NCBI GenBank assembly: GCA_004154925.1
Contig: QJNS01000141.1
Location: 62,001-126,000 of the forward strand
Reading direction: 5' to 3'
Origin: Monosporascus cannonballus
Lineage: Eukaryota; Ascomycota; Sordariomycetes; Xylariales
DNA: 64,000 nucleotides
Below the pieces are notes generated by a model. The model worked only from the letters and a program-made list of their open reading frames with translations. It was not told the origin of the DNA and did no database searches. Within the stretch, counting starts at the first letter, position 1. Every line of letters begins with the position of its first letter. This document shows positions 12,874 to 24,800 of the stretch, piece after piece. Both the position numbers and the translations under genes were made by a program.

Positions 12874-12998
12874 AGGCCTTATTAATTCGTTAAGGGGATA
12901 CGTTATTTGATGAGTCTATTTTAGCGCTTTGGCGTAATATATAAAAGTATATTAAAAATAAAAACAAGCTAGCCAAGATCTAAGCTAGTTAAGGTAAT
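12874..12998 (+). repeat. Fold-back family arm
   Basis: About 125 bp starting AGGCCTTATTAATTCGTTA and ending TAGTTAAGGTAAT, with a TTAGCGCTTTGGCGTAATA core. It matches arms at 49394-49518, 49593-49724 and 59789-59907 in the same orientation, and at 27099-27212 and 59953-60075 inverted. Here only one arm is present. No coding capacity. Confidence 0.75.
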
Positions 12999-13170
12999 CT
13001 ATGTTCTAGCTGCTACTGTTTTTATATATATTTAAACAATCTCGTTGTCTTAACTTCTTACTTAGATTGTTTAAGAGTAACGACATAATAGTTTATCTTC
13101 GATTATATATTTTAATATATAACATTAACGGTTTATAATAATAACTTTTATAGTTTGCCAAATCGTGGAG
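12999..13170. other. AT-rich spacer, nothing recognised
   Basis: Unassigned AT-rich sequence between the fold-back arm and the 5' LTR of gypsy C. Bases 13166-13170 (TGGAG) are the outer flank of the LTR; the matching copy on the other side was not found because the 3' LTR end is altered. Confidence 0.4.
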
Positions 13171-13542
13171 TGTTATGATCCGAGAGGCTTAGCGGGTCTA
13201 AAGACGGTCGAGATAAGAAAATAACTAAATCCGATATAAGATAAATCACGCGACAGGCTTAAAGCTCTTAGAGGTCTTGGTATCATAAGCCTGTTAAACT
13301 ACGCAAAAAGGATTAAGGAACTTAAGGAATTTAAAGCGTTAAATTAATCAAGTACTTTAAATTAGAAATGATATATATACGTTTATTATTTTCATAATTT
13401 GTTATTTAAAATATTTCTGATATTACGAAACGTCATTAGCTATTATATTCTTTGTTTAAAATCCTGTAATATTGTTATTAAAATAAACTTTTATAATTTA
13501 GATTTAATAATTAATTAAACTATTTAGTGATTATGCGTTATA
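13171..13542 (-). repeat. 5' LTR of gypsy C (B-family LTR, inverted relative to B2)
   Basis: Starts TGTTATGATCCGAG and ends TTATGCGTTATA, the reverse complement of the B-family LTR start (TGTAACG). It matches 26337-26697 block by block, including the GGGTCTAAAGACGGTCGAGA segment. Orientation is opposite to the LTRs of B2, as expected because C is coded on the plus strand. About 372 bp. Confidence 0.8.
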
Positions 13543-14978
13543 TATTTTTATTTAATACTATCGTTAAATTTGAAAAAATGTGATCGATATTATCTTTACC
13601 AGTTAATAATTAGCTCACGAAGTTCGTAATAATAATATAAGTTTAAACAATAAAAAGTAATAGTTTTATTTAATTAAAAAAAGGGTTTTCGACGATTGGA
13701 TTTTTTAAATGTATGTTTTCTTGAATTTCTTTTTTAAAAAAAAGTTTAAATTTATCATATCGTTTTAAAGAATATATAAAAGGTTCAAAAACAAAATTAA
13801 AATCTCGAATATTAGAAGATTTTCTAAAACAAATTAAGTTATTTATATAGTTTTTTTAAGAAAATAGGAGAGGTTTTGAAATCTGTTGAATTTAAATTAT
13901 TTAATAATTTATCTTCAGGATTGCATATCGCTCTTATATAATATAAAATATATTTAGATAATTTCTTACGTGTTTGATTATATTTACAGTATGAATAAAA
14001 CTTATATTTCGACTATTTACGAAAACCGTAAGTATTTAATTTAAGCTCGTCATAAAAAAGTATATTATTTTAATTACGGAAAAATAGATTTTAAAAATAA
14101 TACAAATTTAAAACGAGTAGGAATTGTTTGAATGACTATTAACGAAGATTTCGGAATAATAAACGAAAAGTTAAAGACGAAAACATATATCTAATAATTA
14201 CGATAAAAAATTGATATTCAGTGACGTTAATACGTTTATTTAATTATTATTAAAGTTGAATTAAAGATAAAAAATATTAATAGGTACGTTTTTAGATAAT
14301 TTAAAAAGAAAATATTTAAAGAATTCTTGAAGTTCAATTAAGACGAATATCTATTAAATTATATTATTATAGTAATTAATGTCCATAACAAACCATTTAT
14401 TTAAGCTATTAAAAACGTGTAAAGTACATATGATAATAAATTTGGAATTAATATTAATATTTTTCGATATAATAATATTTTATATTATATCGAATTTAGG
14501 CGATGGAATTTATAATTATATATAAGAAACGTTAAAGCTAGATTAAATATAATAACTATGAAAAAAAGAATATAAAGTTTATAAATGATGTTTGTTTGAC
14601 AAATTATGATAAATAATTAAATATTAATATTTAAAAAAATAACTTAAGAAAACTTGAAAAAGAAATAGGGCAAAAACTATTAATATAATTCGAATTTAGT
14701 ACTAAATAAGGTTATTATAATAAGAAATCCGATGCAAAATACGAAAAGTTAAGAAATTAGCCAAGACAATGTCGGGAAAATAACAATACGCTTTAACAAA
14801 ATGGTTAAAGAAATATTAAAAATAAATAAAAGATATTTTAGGTAAAGTTTTTAATTACATTAATAAAATATATATCGTAGATTATGAACAACAAAAACAT
14901 TGAATGTATAACGAATGGAGAAAGTCTCTTTATTAACGTATCGTACGTATATATAAGGGAAAATTTAATTTCTTTGCT
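13543..14978 (+). pseudogene. Gypsy C, 5' part (gag region)
   Basis: This is RIP-mutated plus-strand sequence that matches the reverse complement of the B2 gag region. One matching block is GATTATATTTACAGTATGAA near 13976 against the B2 region near 21030; another is TTTTCGACGATTGGAT at 13686 against about 21310. The segment ends exactly at the 5' target repeat of B2 (14974-14978). Homology resumes at 21891 in register with B2 itself, which shows that the two pieces were once one element. No intact motif is readable because of stops. Confidence 0.75.
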
Positions 14979-15373
14979 TGTGTCGGCTAAGGAGTTTAAC
15001 CAATTATTAAACCTTAGTCGTACGGGTTTATGTTAGCAGGAATATCGTGGAAATTTAAGCAATAAATAAAGTAATCGTATTACGTTTCGTAATACCAAAG
15101 ATGCCTTAAATAACGATATTATATTATAAGTTAATGCTATCTAAATTATGAAAATAATAAACGTATATATTCTTGTTCTGGTTTAAGGTGTTTAAGCGTT
15201 TTAAACCCTTAAGCCCATTAAGCTTTTTAAGCTTTTTGCCGGCTTAAAGGGCTTAAAATACTTAGTACCTTAAAACCTTTAAGCCGGTTATGTGATTTCT
15301 TGGCGGTAATCGGGGTTTATTTTTTCGTAGCCTTAACCGTCCGCAAAAAAGCTAAAATCATTAGGTCATAATA
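14979..15373 (+). repeat. 3' LTR of B2
   Basis: It starts TGTGTCGGCTAAGG and ends AGGTCATAATA. It matches 21485-21885 apart from small indels near the start and transitions elsewhere. The second half (15180-15373) carries the CTTAAG-rich block seen unmutated in the other LTR. It is flanked outside by TTGCT. Confidence 0.85.
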
Positions 15374-15375
15374 TA

Positions 15376-15389
15376 ATTTCCCCCTTTCT
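15376..15389 (-). other. Polypurine tract of B2
   Basis: Minus-strand AGAAAGGGGGAAAT lies directly inside the 3' LTR, the position at which plus-strand DNA synthesis is primed in LTR elements. The corresponding purine run in C is at about 26323-26334 (AAAAAAGAAGAT after mutation). Confidence 0.7.
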
Positions 15390-15419
15390 AGGATCTTTAT
15401 CCCTAAAGATCAAATTATT

Positions 15420-16240
15420 CGCTTATTATTTCTGATACGTAACTTTTCCTTTTTTACCTTCGTTATATTAAATCGCATAAAAAAGTCTCGTTTTTGTAAG
15501 CGTATTAACGTTTTTATTTTTTCAAAACGTATTAAACATCTTAATTTCAAAATGCATTTTTTTATTATTATTATTAAAAAGGTGCAAAATATAAAGTTGT
15601 TCGGGACTTTTTAAAATGTACGCGTTATATTTATTATAATAGTTTTCGTAATATTATTAATTCCTTAAAAATTAAATATTTAAAAGTTTCTGGATAAAGA
15701 AAATTATTTAAAACGTAAAAAAAAAAGGTTCGCAAAATGTTACGAACGGTTATTAATAAATTGGATTGTTTTTAAAAATAAAGGCGGTTATTTCGTTATC
15801 GTAATATCGAGATATTTTGTTAAAATATTAAAAACGCGGAAGCCACGGAAGAATTTAAGCGTTTCGAGAAAAAATAAAAACAGTTGGAGGCCGCCGTTAC
15901 AGTTACCATATTAGCACAGGCTGCGGCCGATTGGCCCGATATTCTGGTTACTAACTAATTGGTTATTAACTGGGATGCGTCTGTCGTTATTGGTAAAAGT
16001 TTTTAGTAGGCGTTAGGCGTTAATAAGGTTTTTGGCGGGTTTCCAGGTATTTTCGAAATCCGGGTACTTTTTTTACTTAATTAGGTATTAGGTAAATCCG
16101 TTTTATTTTCGTACATCGAAAACCTTTTCCATTTTGTATATTTATTCGTTTTTCATATTTACGTTATTTTATGCCGTATATATTTTAATTATATCCGTTA
16201 TTAATTCGAATAAAAAACATAAAGAATTAGATAAAGTTTA
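15420..16240 (+). pseudogene. Antisense accessory frame of B2 (unknown protein)
   Basis: This is a plus-strand frame, opposite to pol, between the integrase end and the 3' LTR. Reading codons that begin at 15422, stops are only TAA/TAG, as RIP makes from Gln/Trp codons. Recognisable segments are KYLKVSG (about 15675), VRKMLRTVINKLDCF (from 15728) and an Ala/Glu-rich, helix-like stretch NAEATEEFKRFEKK (about 15832-15873). A less mutated part reading ILAQAAADWPDILVTN follows. The same peptide (VRKTLRTVINKLDYF) is encoded at the equivalent place in gypsy C on the minus strand, so this is a family trait. No homologue recognised. Start and end are not definable; a helical or DNA-binding role would be a guess. 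Confidence 0.55.
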
Positions 16241-16249
16241 ATTTTTGGT

Positions 16250-19100
16250 AAGATTTTTAATTAATAATTATTTTCAGAACTGTTTTAATAATTTTATATA
16301 GGCTAATTTATTTGAAATCAAGTTTTTTACTGGGTTGTTTTATTTACATATTGTTTGTAATAAGGAAAATTACTTCTCTTTTTTTAAAAATTAGTTCTTT
16401 TAACTTTTTTTAATTGTAATACTTATTTATTTGCTTTTGTATAAATTTTAATTTTAATTTTATTTCTTATTGCAATTATCGTAATTATTCTGATATAAAA
16501 ATTATTTTGATATTAATCGAACTGTAATTACGTATTGTTTTGTAAATTTTTAAAATAAAACCAAAATTTGCATTTATAAGTATTATTTTAATATTTTTAT
16601 AATAATTGGTATTATAGGCCAATTATGCGATTAGCAATTGTTTAATTTAATTATTCACTTCGTAATTAATATAATATTATAAATCAATTTTTAAGGTTTA
16701 TTTATTCGTTCCGTTTATTTATCCGTTTAAAATTTAAATACGTTAAATAATATGTGGTTTAGGCCGATCTATATTATAAAGCTTTATCAAAATTTTGATA
16801 CAAATATTAATCCTTCATTTAACATAATTTATTTTAATAATTCGAATATGTTAAAAATATTTTTAAAGAAAATATATGCTATTTGTTCGGCGTTTGTATT
16901 TTCGTAATAAGGTAAAAAAACAAGAAAATTTCGTAAATCGGTCGACGATTACGAAAATGTTATCATAATATATTCCCGTAACTGGAGTTTTTGATACAGG
17001 AAGTTTAATAATAAAATCAAATATAATTAAATATTATAATTGCTTTATAATTAGTAATAGCTATAATTTTCCGTATGGCTTATGTTGTTAAGACTTTGCC
17101 CTAATGCAAATATCGTATTGCCGTATAATTTTTTATACCGTTAATCTTATTTTAAGAAAAAAAATATGTACGTTAAAGCCGTTTTAAGGTTTTGTGAATT
17201 CCTGGATATCCGTATAACTAATGTTCCTATATTCTTCGTACTAAATCTTTTTAGTATTTTTCTAGAATTTATATTTTATCTGTTTTTTTGTTTTTTAGAA
17301 AATTGTTGTTATACTGCTGGATTTTCTGATATATATCGTAATATACTGCCCGAACTGTCGTAATTTGTCCTAAGCGTAAATATCGTTTTATAGTGGTATC
17401 GAAAATTGTATAATTAATTTTAACCAATTTCTTTTCGAGGTCTAGTTATTTGCTTAAAATATTTATTCTGTTATTTTCTAAGCCTTTTTATAGTTAATAA
17501 CGAAGTCCAAAGTCGCTAATTTCTTTGCGTATCTTAATTATCGTTTTATAAGTTTCCTGGTTATAGTAAATCGGGTAAGATTTTGGTAATCCGTATAAAT
17601 CTTAATTTGGTACAAATTCCTTTTTAAAAAATGCCTAAATTTCGAATTATTATAATAATGGCCATAAATTCCTTATTTAAAAGGCCGTAATTAAGTTCGA
17701 TTTTTTACCGTATAGGAAAAAATATAAAAAGGTATAATTTGCTTTAATTATTTCGCTAGTCGATTATTACACCTAACGCATAATTCGAAATATCGGTTTT
17801 TAATTTAACGGGGCGGTTTAAATGGTATATAATTAATATTAGTTCGTTAGTAATCGTATTCTTGATATTCTGAAATACTCTTTCCGTATCTGACATTTAT
17901 TTGAACTATTTTTTTTCGTAAGATTCGTAAAGGTATAATTATTTTGTTAAAGTTTCGAATGAATTTTTTATAATAGTTGCCGAATCCGAAAAATGCCTGT
18001 ACTTCCTTAATTATCGTCAACGTTTATTATTTTACAACTGTAGCGATTTTTTTGAATTTATTCTAATATGTTTTGAAATAATAATATATCTCAAATATTT
18101 TTCCTCTATTTATAAAATTAATTTCTTTTCTGCGTTAAGGAATAATTTTACCTTTTATAAAACTTAAAGAACTTTATCAACGTATTTTACGTATACCTTT
18201 TTTGTTTTTGAAAATATAAAAATATTATCGAAATAGCATACAACTAAAATATCGAAATATTTTCATAATATATAATTTATTATCCGTTAAAAAGTTATTG
18301 GTACGTTCGTATATCCTATTAGCGTAACCAAATACTTAAATAATCCGTATTTCGTTCTAAAGGTTATTTTTTATTGGTATTCTTTTTTGATTTTAATAAA
18401 ATTGTATTTATTTTTAAGATCGAATGCTATAAATTATTTAGTTCGGTAAAGTTAATTTTTTATTTCCGTATTTAGGGGTAATGACGTTCGATTTTTAATA
18501 ATAATATTGTTTAATTATCGACAATTAACCATAAGTCGTAATTTGCTATTTTTCTAAGGTATAAAAAATATAAGGTATTTTGCTAGTAATTTCGAAAATC
18601 GAATCCATCTTTTTTATAACCGATTTTCCAGGTATTTTCTGAAAATCCGTAATTCGTTTCCGTTAAGGTTATAAATAAGGTAAAACTTCGTTAAAGATTT
18701 TTTCTTAAAAATTATCTTATAATCCTATTTGCTATATTTTAATAATTTCGTATCCAGCTTTTTCCTAAAAAGCTGTTTATATTTATAACATTATGATAAT
18801 ATATTAATCAGATTTTCTGATTTTTAGGGCTGCTATTATTCCCCATCGTTATTTAATTACTTTAATTTCGTTTTGGTAATAATAATAATACGTCGTATTT
18901 TTCTTTAGTATCTGTCCTTTTTTTTATATTTTGTCCCTTTAGGTAATAAAGTTTTTATCGTATCCTTATGCCTGCATTCGTCGCCATTATCGATCGAATA
19001 TTAAGATTTTAATTTTTCTTTTTTTCGTCTATTAACAGGGAATAAAATAAATTTTACCTAATTAAATCTGCCGTTAATCAAAATTCCGTACTGACGTATC
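16250..19100 (-). pseudogene. RT-RNase H-integrase of gypsy B2
   Basis: Minus-strand pol. The RT box reads YFDN (18235-18224) followed by IFIFSKTKK, with the second catalytic Asp changed to Asn. Downstream the thumb reads FGFGNYYKKFIRN-like at about 18000-17950. The integrase core begins IFVIVDRFTKF (about 16965-16930), the usual first-Asp segment of gypsy integrases, followed by an N-x-IAYIF-like helix. Everything is interrupted by TAA/TAG stops. B1 and C give parallel readings that confirm the frame. Confidence 0.88.
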
Positions 19101-21484
19101 CATAATAATCCTAAAATCATATCGTAATTTTCAAATAAAATAATATTAAAATTAATTATTTAATATCGTCCCTAAATAGAAATTTCGAAATAATTAATTT
19201 TGCGTATAACCTTTCCGTTATCGTAAGCGAATTTTTAACTTTCGGCATTTGTTATTATATAAGGTTTCAACTTATATTTCTATAATAATTTGAATTTATT
19301 AACTATATTTAATACAATATAATTCTCGCCCAGAGCTCCGTAATTTATTATTACGGTATACCAATACGTTCCGATTCGTATATTCATCGTAATAAGGTTA
19401 TCGACGGCTTTTATTATCGCGTTTAAAATCCCTTTCGGAAATTCTTTTTAATTCCTTTAAGTTTCGTTATTTCACAGCTTTTTTATAAATAATTTTCTTT
19501 TTTAATTTTTATTCGAATTTGTCGAAATATTTCTATATTTTTTCGTTTAACGCGTTAAACTATTATATTTGTTATTATTGCCGGCGTATTATTTCTTTGA
19601 ATTATTATAGTTGTCTTTAATTTTGTTATAAGTTTTTTTCCTATGAAGTAAATTATTTTCTTATGTTTACAACTATATCCTATTATGCGTTATCCTAATT
19701 ATTATTTTAGAGATACCTTGTAAATTATCGTATTTTTTCCTTAATATCTTTCCTTTTATAAGAATTTATAATAAATGCCAATTAAAAATAAAAATCCGTA
19801 TTAACTTTTTGGCAGTATTGTTTTATTATACGTTAAATCAATTTTTTCCCGTTCGGTAATTATATTACTAGTAATAACAAAAAGGGTTTTCTTACGGATA
19901 TTGTTTTTTTTGGGGCTAGCTTTTTATTTCGGCCAATTATTAAATTTTTTTTGAAGTTATGATTGGAAAATACCGATACCATTATTTATCGTTTTTGTTA
20001 TTTCCGATACGGTTTGGAAAGTTAAATCTTTCGTAATATATACAGGTAATTTGTTCGTAAATATGTTATTTTTATTTTTCGTAATCGGGATATTTTGGTT
20101 ATCGATAATATATAACATGTATTTTGTCATATCAATCAAGGGTTCCGAAACAGATTTTTTCTATCTAATTCTAATATTTGCGAAATTATCCTTATAATGC
20201 TTTTTATTATATTCGCGATACCTGTTAGGTTAATTTTCTAGCTTTTTGTATTTTTCGTCGAATTTCTTATCGTAATGGCCTTTACTGTATATTTTGTTAT
20301 AAGGGGCCTGGTATATATTTAGGCTGAATTATATTAATAAATTTGCTTCCGTTTTTTTGGTTTTTTTGGACTGTTTTTTAGGTACAGATTTCCAGTTGTT
20401 CTAACGAGGCTTCTTGGGTGCTTTATATTACGATACCTTATATCCTATCTTGTTATAATTGTAATACTTGATTTGTCTTCAACTTTTCCTATAAATAGCT
20501 TTTAATTCCATAGGTCTTAATTTTATATCGTAAAAAGTGTTATTATGTCGAAAATCGCTAATATTGGCCATATGTTAAGGTTTGCTATGAATCTTTCCTT
20601 TAGTACTTTTAATGCGTTATACATATTATCGATCGTTAATCTTAATTGCTATAACGATATAATTTAACAAATAATTAGGCCGATCGAACTTAAAAAATAT
20701 TTTTTTATATTTTTTTAAACTATTAAAATATTTAATTATTAATATTTTTATCCTTAATTCAGTTTAACGGCTAATTAAACTAATATATTACCGTAACTGG
20801 ATACCTATTTTTTTTGTAAATATTATATTTATATTTTGGCCTTTGTTTTTTTATTTATTATTTCGAAAACTTTTGCTAATACTTATTTAAATTGCTTAAA
20901 ATCGTTATAAATTTATACTACCTTTAGATGTTATTTTTCCAATAATAAAATAACCTATTTTTTTATAACTGATATAAATTAAATAATAGCGTTTCAGGTA
21001 AATTATCGGATTATAAATTTGTTTCGTACAGTAAATATAATAAGTTAAATTAGAAAATATTCGAAATATGCTAGGTATTAAATTAATAATAATTATAAAT
21101 TAATTAAGGCTTTATCGAAAAGTTCTAATTTAAAAAATCTAAAAACCTTTTTTGGTTTTTAAGTAAAATTTAACTAAATAACTTAACTTATTCGAAAAGG
21201 TTTTCCGGTTTTAAGAACTTTTTTTTAAATATTTTATAGGCGGCTTTAAAGGATATCGTAAAATCATTATTATCTTTCTTAAGCTAAATCATATGTTCGT
21301 TTATAACATCTAATCGTCGAAAAATTTCTTTGCAAATAAAGCAAAGCTTTTTTTTGTTTTTCGAATTTTATTTCAATATCCGGATAATTAAGGACTTAAT
21401 AAATGGGTTATTCGGATTATTTATTAGTACATATAACGTTAATAGATATTATTTAAAATTTAACGGTATTATTAAATAAAAGAT
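19100..21484 (-). pseudogene. Gag and protease region of gypsy B2
   Basis: Minus-strand RIP-mutated sequence between RT and the 5' LTR, matching the 5' part of gypsy C. A 60-codon stop-free stretch survives at 19957-20139, containing YMLYIIDNQNIPITKN. It lies where C was interrupted by the B2 insertion. I recognise no zinc knuckle or DTG motif, so Gag/protease is assigned from position only. Confidence 0.55.
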
Positions 21485-21885
21485 TATAACGTATAATAGT
21501 TAAAAGATTTAATTAATTATTAAGCCTTTATTATACAGATTTATATTAATAAAAATATTATGAAATTTAAATAACATATATAATAATTATATTACGTTTT
21601 GTAATACAAAAAATATTTTAAGTAACGATATTATATTGCAAATTAATGTTATTTAAATTATGGAAATAATAAACGTATATATTTTCGTTCTGGCTTAAGG
21701 TGCTTAAGCGGCTTAAACCCTTAATCCCATTAAGCCCTTTAAGCTCTTTGCTGGCTTAAAGGGCTTAAGGTGCTTGGCACCTTAAGACCTTTGAGCCGGT
21801 TACGTAACTTCTTGGCGGCGGTCGGGGTTTGTTTTTTCGTAGCCCCGACCGTCCGCAAAGAAGCCAAGACCGTTAGGTTATAACA
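21485..21885 (+). repeat. 5' LTR of B2 with hairpin-rich unmutated half
   Basis: About 401 bp, starting TATAACGTATAATAG (TG mutated to TA) and ending GGTTATAACA. The first 200 bp are RIP-mutated. The second half (21686-21885) is nearly pristine and dense in TTAAG motifs. It contains two clean inverted repeats: a 14-bp stem at 21730-21743/21755-21768 and a 10-bp stem at 21764-21773/21777-21786. The outer flank is TTACT. Confidence 0.87.
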
Positions 21886-24800
21886 TTACTTCAACCGGAA
21901 ATAAAAAAATAATTAAATACAAATATTAATATTTTCGAATTATTACTTTATAAAATAATATCGATAAACAAATGACATTTTGGAATTAAATAAAAAGAAA
22001 CTAATATGCGTAAAAGGATGACTTTAATATCTCGCAGAAAAGTATTAGTAAAAGATTATTATAAATTTTTATTTTTAATTTGCATTTATTCTAAACCTTA
22101 AAAAGAAATAAATTATAAACACTTAAATTTGATATTTATTTAAAAACTTAATTAAGTCACGACGGATTATAAAACGCTTAATAGAACGTTATATGTTATA
22201 CAAAAATAGTTTGTTTAATAAGACAAAATATTAAAAATTAATTAAAAACAGTTAATATAACTTAAAAAGTTAATACGTTAGCAGAAACGATAAATTTAGT
22301 AATTTAACCTATTATACGTCGAAATATATATATAGATCCATAAATTCGAAAAAGAATTAAAGAGAAATTATTTGTAAAAAAGTTTCAAAATATCGAAATT
22401 AAAAGAAAATTAAAAAATCTTCTCAAAAGGGGTTTAAATACAACGTTAACAATCGTTAATAAGATTATTATTTTGAAAATATAAATGGAAATATATTATT
22501 ATATTATATTATTAGATACCGAGGTTTTAAAAAGAAATTTTATTATATTAAATATTATTCATAAATATATTTTATTATGAAAATATATGTTAAATTTTGA
22601 TATAATTATGAATACCGAAAGTTAGAATTTCATTTATGATAATGGAAAGATTTAATTCGAAATTAATGATTTCGATATCTTTATTTCAAAGCGATATTAA
22701 ATAATTAATTTCAATATTGTTTTGTTTAAGATATACGATATAATGATAAAAACGTTATAGTTATATTAATATAAAGTGTCAATCGACGAAGAAATTAATT
22801 AAGTTTAATTTATTTTATATTTTATTGATAAATTGGTTTTTAAAAAAGTAAGAGCGCAATATTCGATCGGAAATAACGAGAAATATAGATATAAGGATAC
22901 GATAAATACCATATTATTTATAGGTAAAATGTTAAAAAACTGTTATTAAGACAAAATACAACGTATTGTTATTCTTATTAAAGCAAGTTAAAGTAATTAA
23001 ATAACGATTTAAAATAAAAACTTTAAAAATTAAAAGACTGTAATTAATATGTTATTATAATATTAATAATATAAGTAGTTTTTTAAAGAGACATTAAATA
23101 CGAAATTATTATAGTACAACGAATAAAATTACGAAATAACTTTTAAAAAAAGATTTATAGACGAGGTTTTACCTTATTTAAAATCTTAGCGGAAACGAAT
23201 TATATACTTTTAAAAAGTATTTGAAAAATCGATTATAAAAAGAATAAATTCCCTTTTCGAAAGTACTTATAAGGCATTTTTTTGTATTTAAAAAATGGCA
23301 AATTAGAACTTATAATTAATTACTAATAATTCAAATATATTATTGAAGAAAAAGTTTTATTAGCTTGAATTATTAAAATAGAATATTGATTTTATAGAAT
23401 TAAATACTTTATGATATTCAATTTTAAAAATAATTATATTTTTATTAAAAATAAAATAAGATATAAATAAAGATTATTTCTTTAAAACAAAGTATAAGTT
23501 ATTTAAAATTTGATTATAATAATGGCATCTACGATTGTATTAGTAATTTCTAAATTACTGGTAAATTAAATATTATAGACATATTTTAATATTTTTGTTA
23601 TATATTACTTTAACGATATTGTTATTGATCTAGAAATCGAAGAAGTCTATCCACAATACGTTTGTAAGGTTTTTTGACTTTTATATAATGTTAAATTGCT
23701 AATTAACGCAAAAAAGATTTAATTTTATAAATCAAAATTAAAGTATCTAAAATATATTGATATTTCGAAATATATTAGGATAAGTTTAAAGAAAATCGTT
23801 ATTGTCGTAAAGTGATAAACGTTAACGATAATTAAGAGAATATAGGTATCTTTAGGATTTGCCAATTATTATAAGAAGTTTGTGCGAAATTTTAATATGA
23901 TTATTATTTTCTTGATTTATCATATTTAAAAAAGAAATATAAAGAAATAATATAAAAAGAAAATGTTTACAACATTAAATATATAATTATTAAAGAATTA
24001 ATAATAATTATATAAGATTTATTACGTTTTATCGAATTAAAAACTGATATTTCGGATTACATATTAAGTATAACGGCTAAATAATGAAATAATTAAGATA
24101 ACATATATTTCACTTTAGTTTTTCGTTTAACATAACAGTAGGCAAATTTAATTATATTATTTAAATAACAAATTTATAGGTATCGTTACAGGTTTTTAAA
24201 TATTTAAGTAAGGCCTTAAAGAAAAGTTCATTGAATTTTATCCGTTTTATTACGACTAAGAAATTTACAAAAAGATAATTACAATACGTAAAAGGGAGGG
24301 TAAATTTCGATTTCCTTAATTTTTATAAAAAACATTTAAAAAAAAGTCAAAGCGCATGCCTAAAATAAAAACCGAGATTTCGAAAAATATATCTTAATAT
24401 TAGCTATATAATTTTCGATATTACTATAAAAACTATCTATATTTATATTAAATTATTAAAGTACGCGGTATATTATATGTTAATAATTCAAAATAAAACA
24501 ACAATATTTTATAGATTTTAAAAAACATTAGATATGTTTAATATATAATATATATAATTATTAAATATCTATAAAATCTCTAAACAATTTTAATCCATTT
24601 ATCTTTCTTTAAACTAAAAATAATAATTTAGAAAGTACGCTAATAATACAACTTTTCTAATAAGGTTAAAATATAATAGTATTAATTTTATAAAAAAATG
24701 ATAATTATTATTAAAGTTCTTTCTGAAATGTTCTAATCCGATAATTTAATAACACAAATATATTATAATAATATTTACGTAATAGTTGAAAGGTTTATAA

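Larger units (their letters stand above)
14979..21885 (-). mobile_element. Complete Ty3/gypsy element B2, nested inside gypsy C
   Basis: A 6.9-kb element bounded by matching LTRs (14979-15373 and 21485-21885) in direct orientation. Pol is on the minus strand, so the right LTR is the 5' LTR. Flanks are TTGCT (14974-14978) and TTACT (21886-21890), a 5-bp target duplication differing by one G-to-A change as RIP would make. A purine-rich tract (minus strand AGAAAGGGGGAAAT, 15389-15376) abuts the 3' LTR. Pol is dead. An extra plus-strand frame lies between pol and the 3' LTR (see 15420-16240). Confidence 0.9.
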
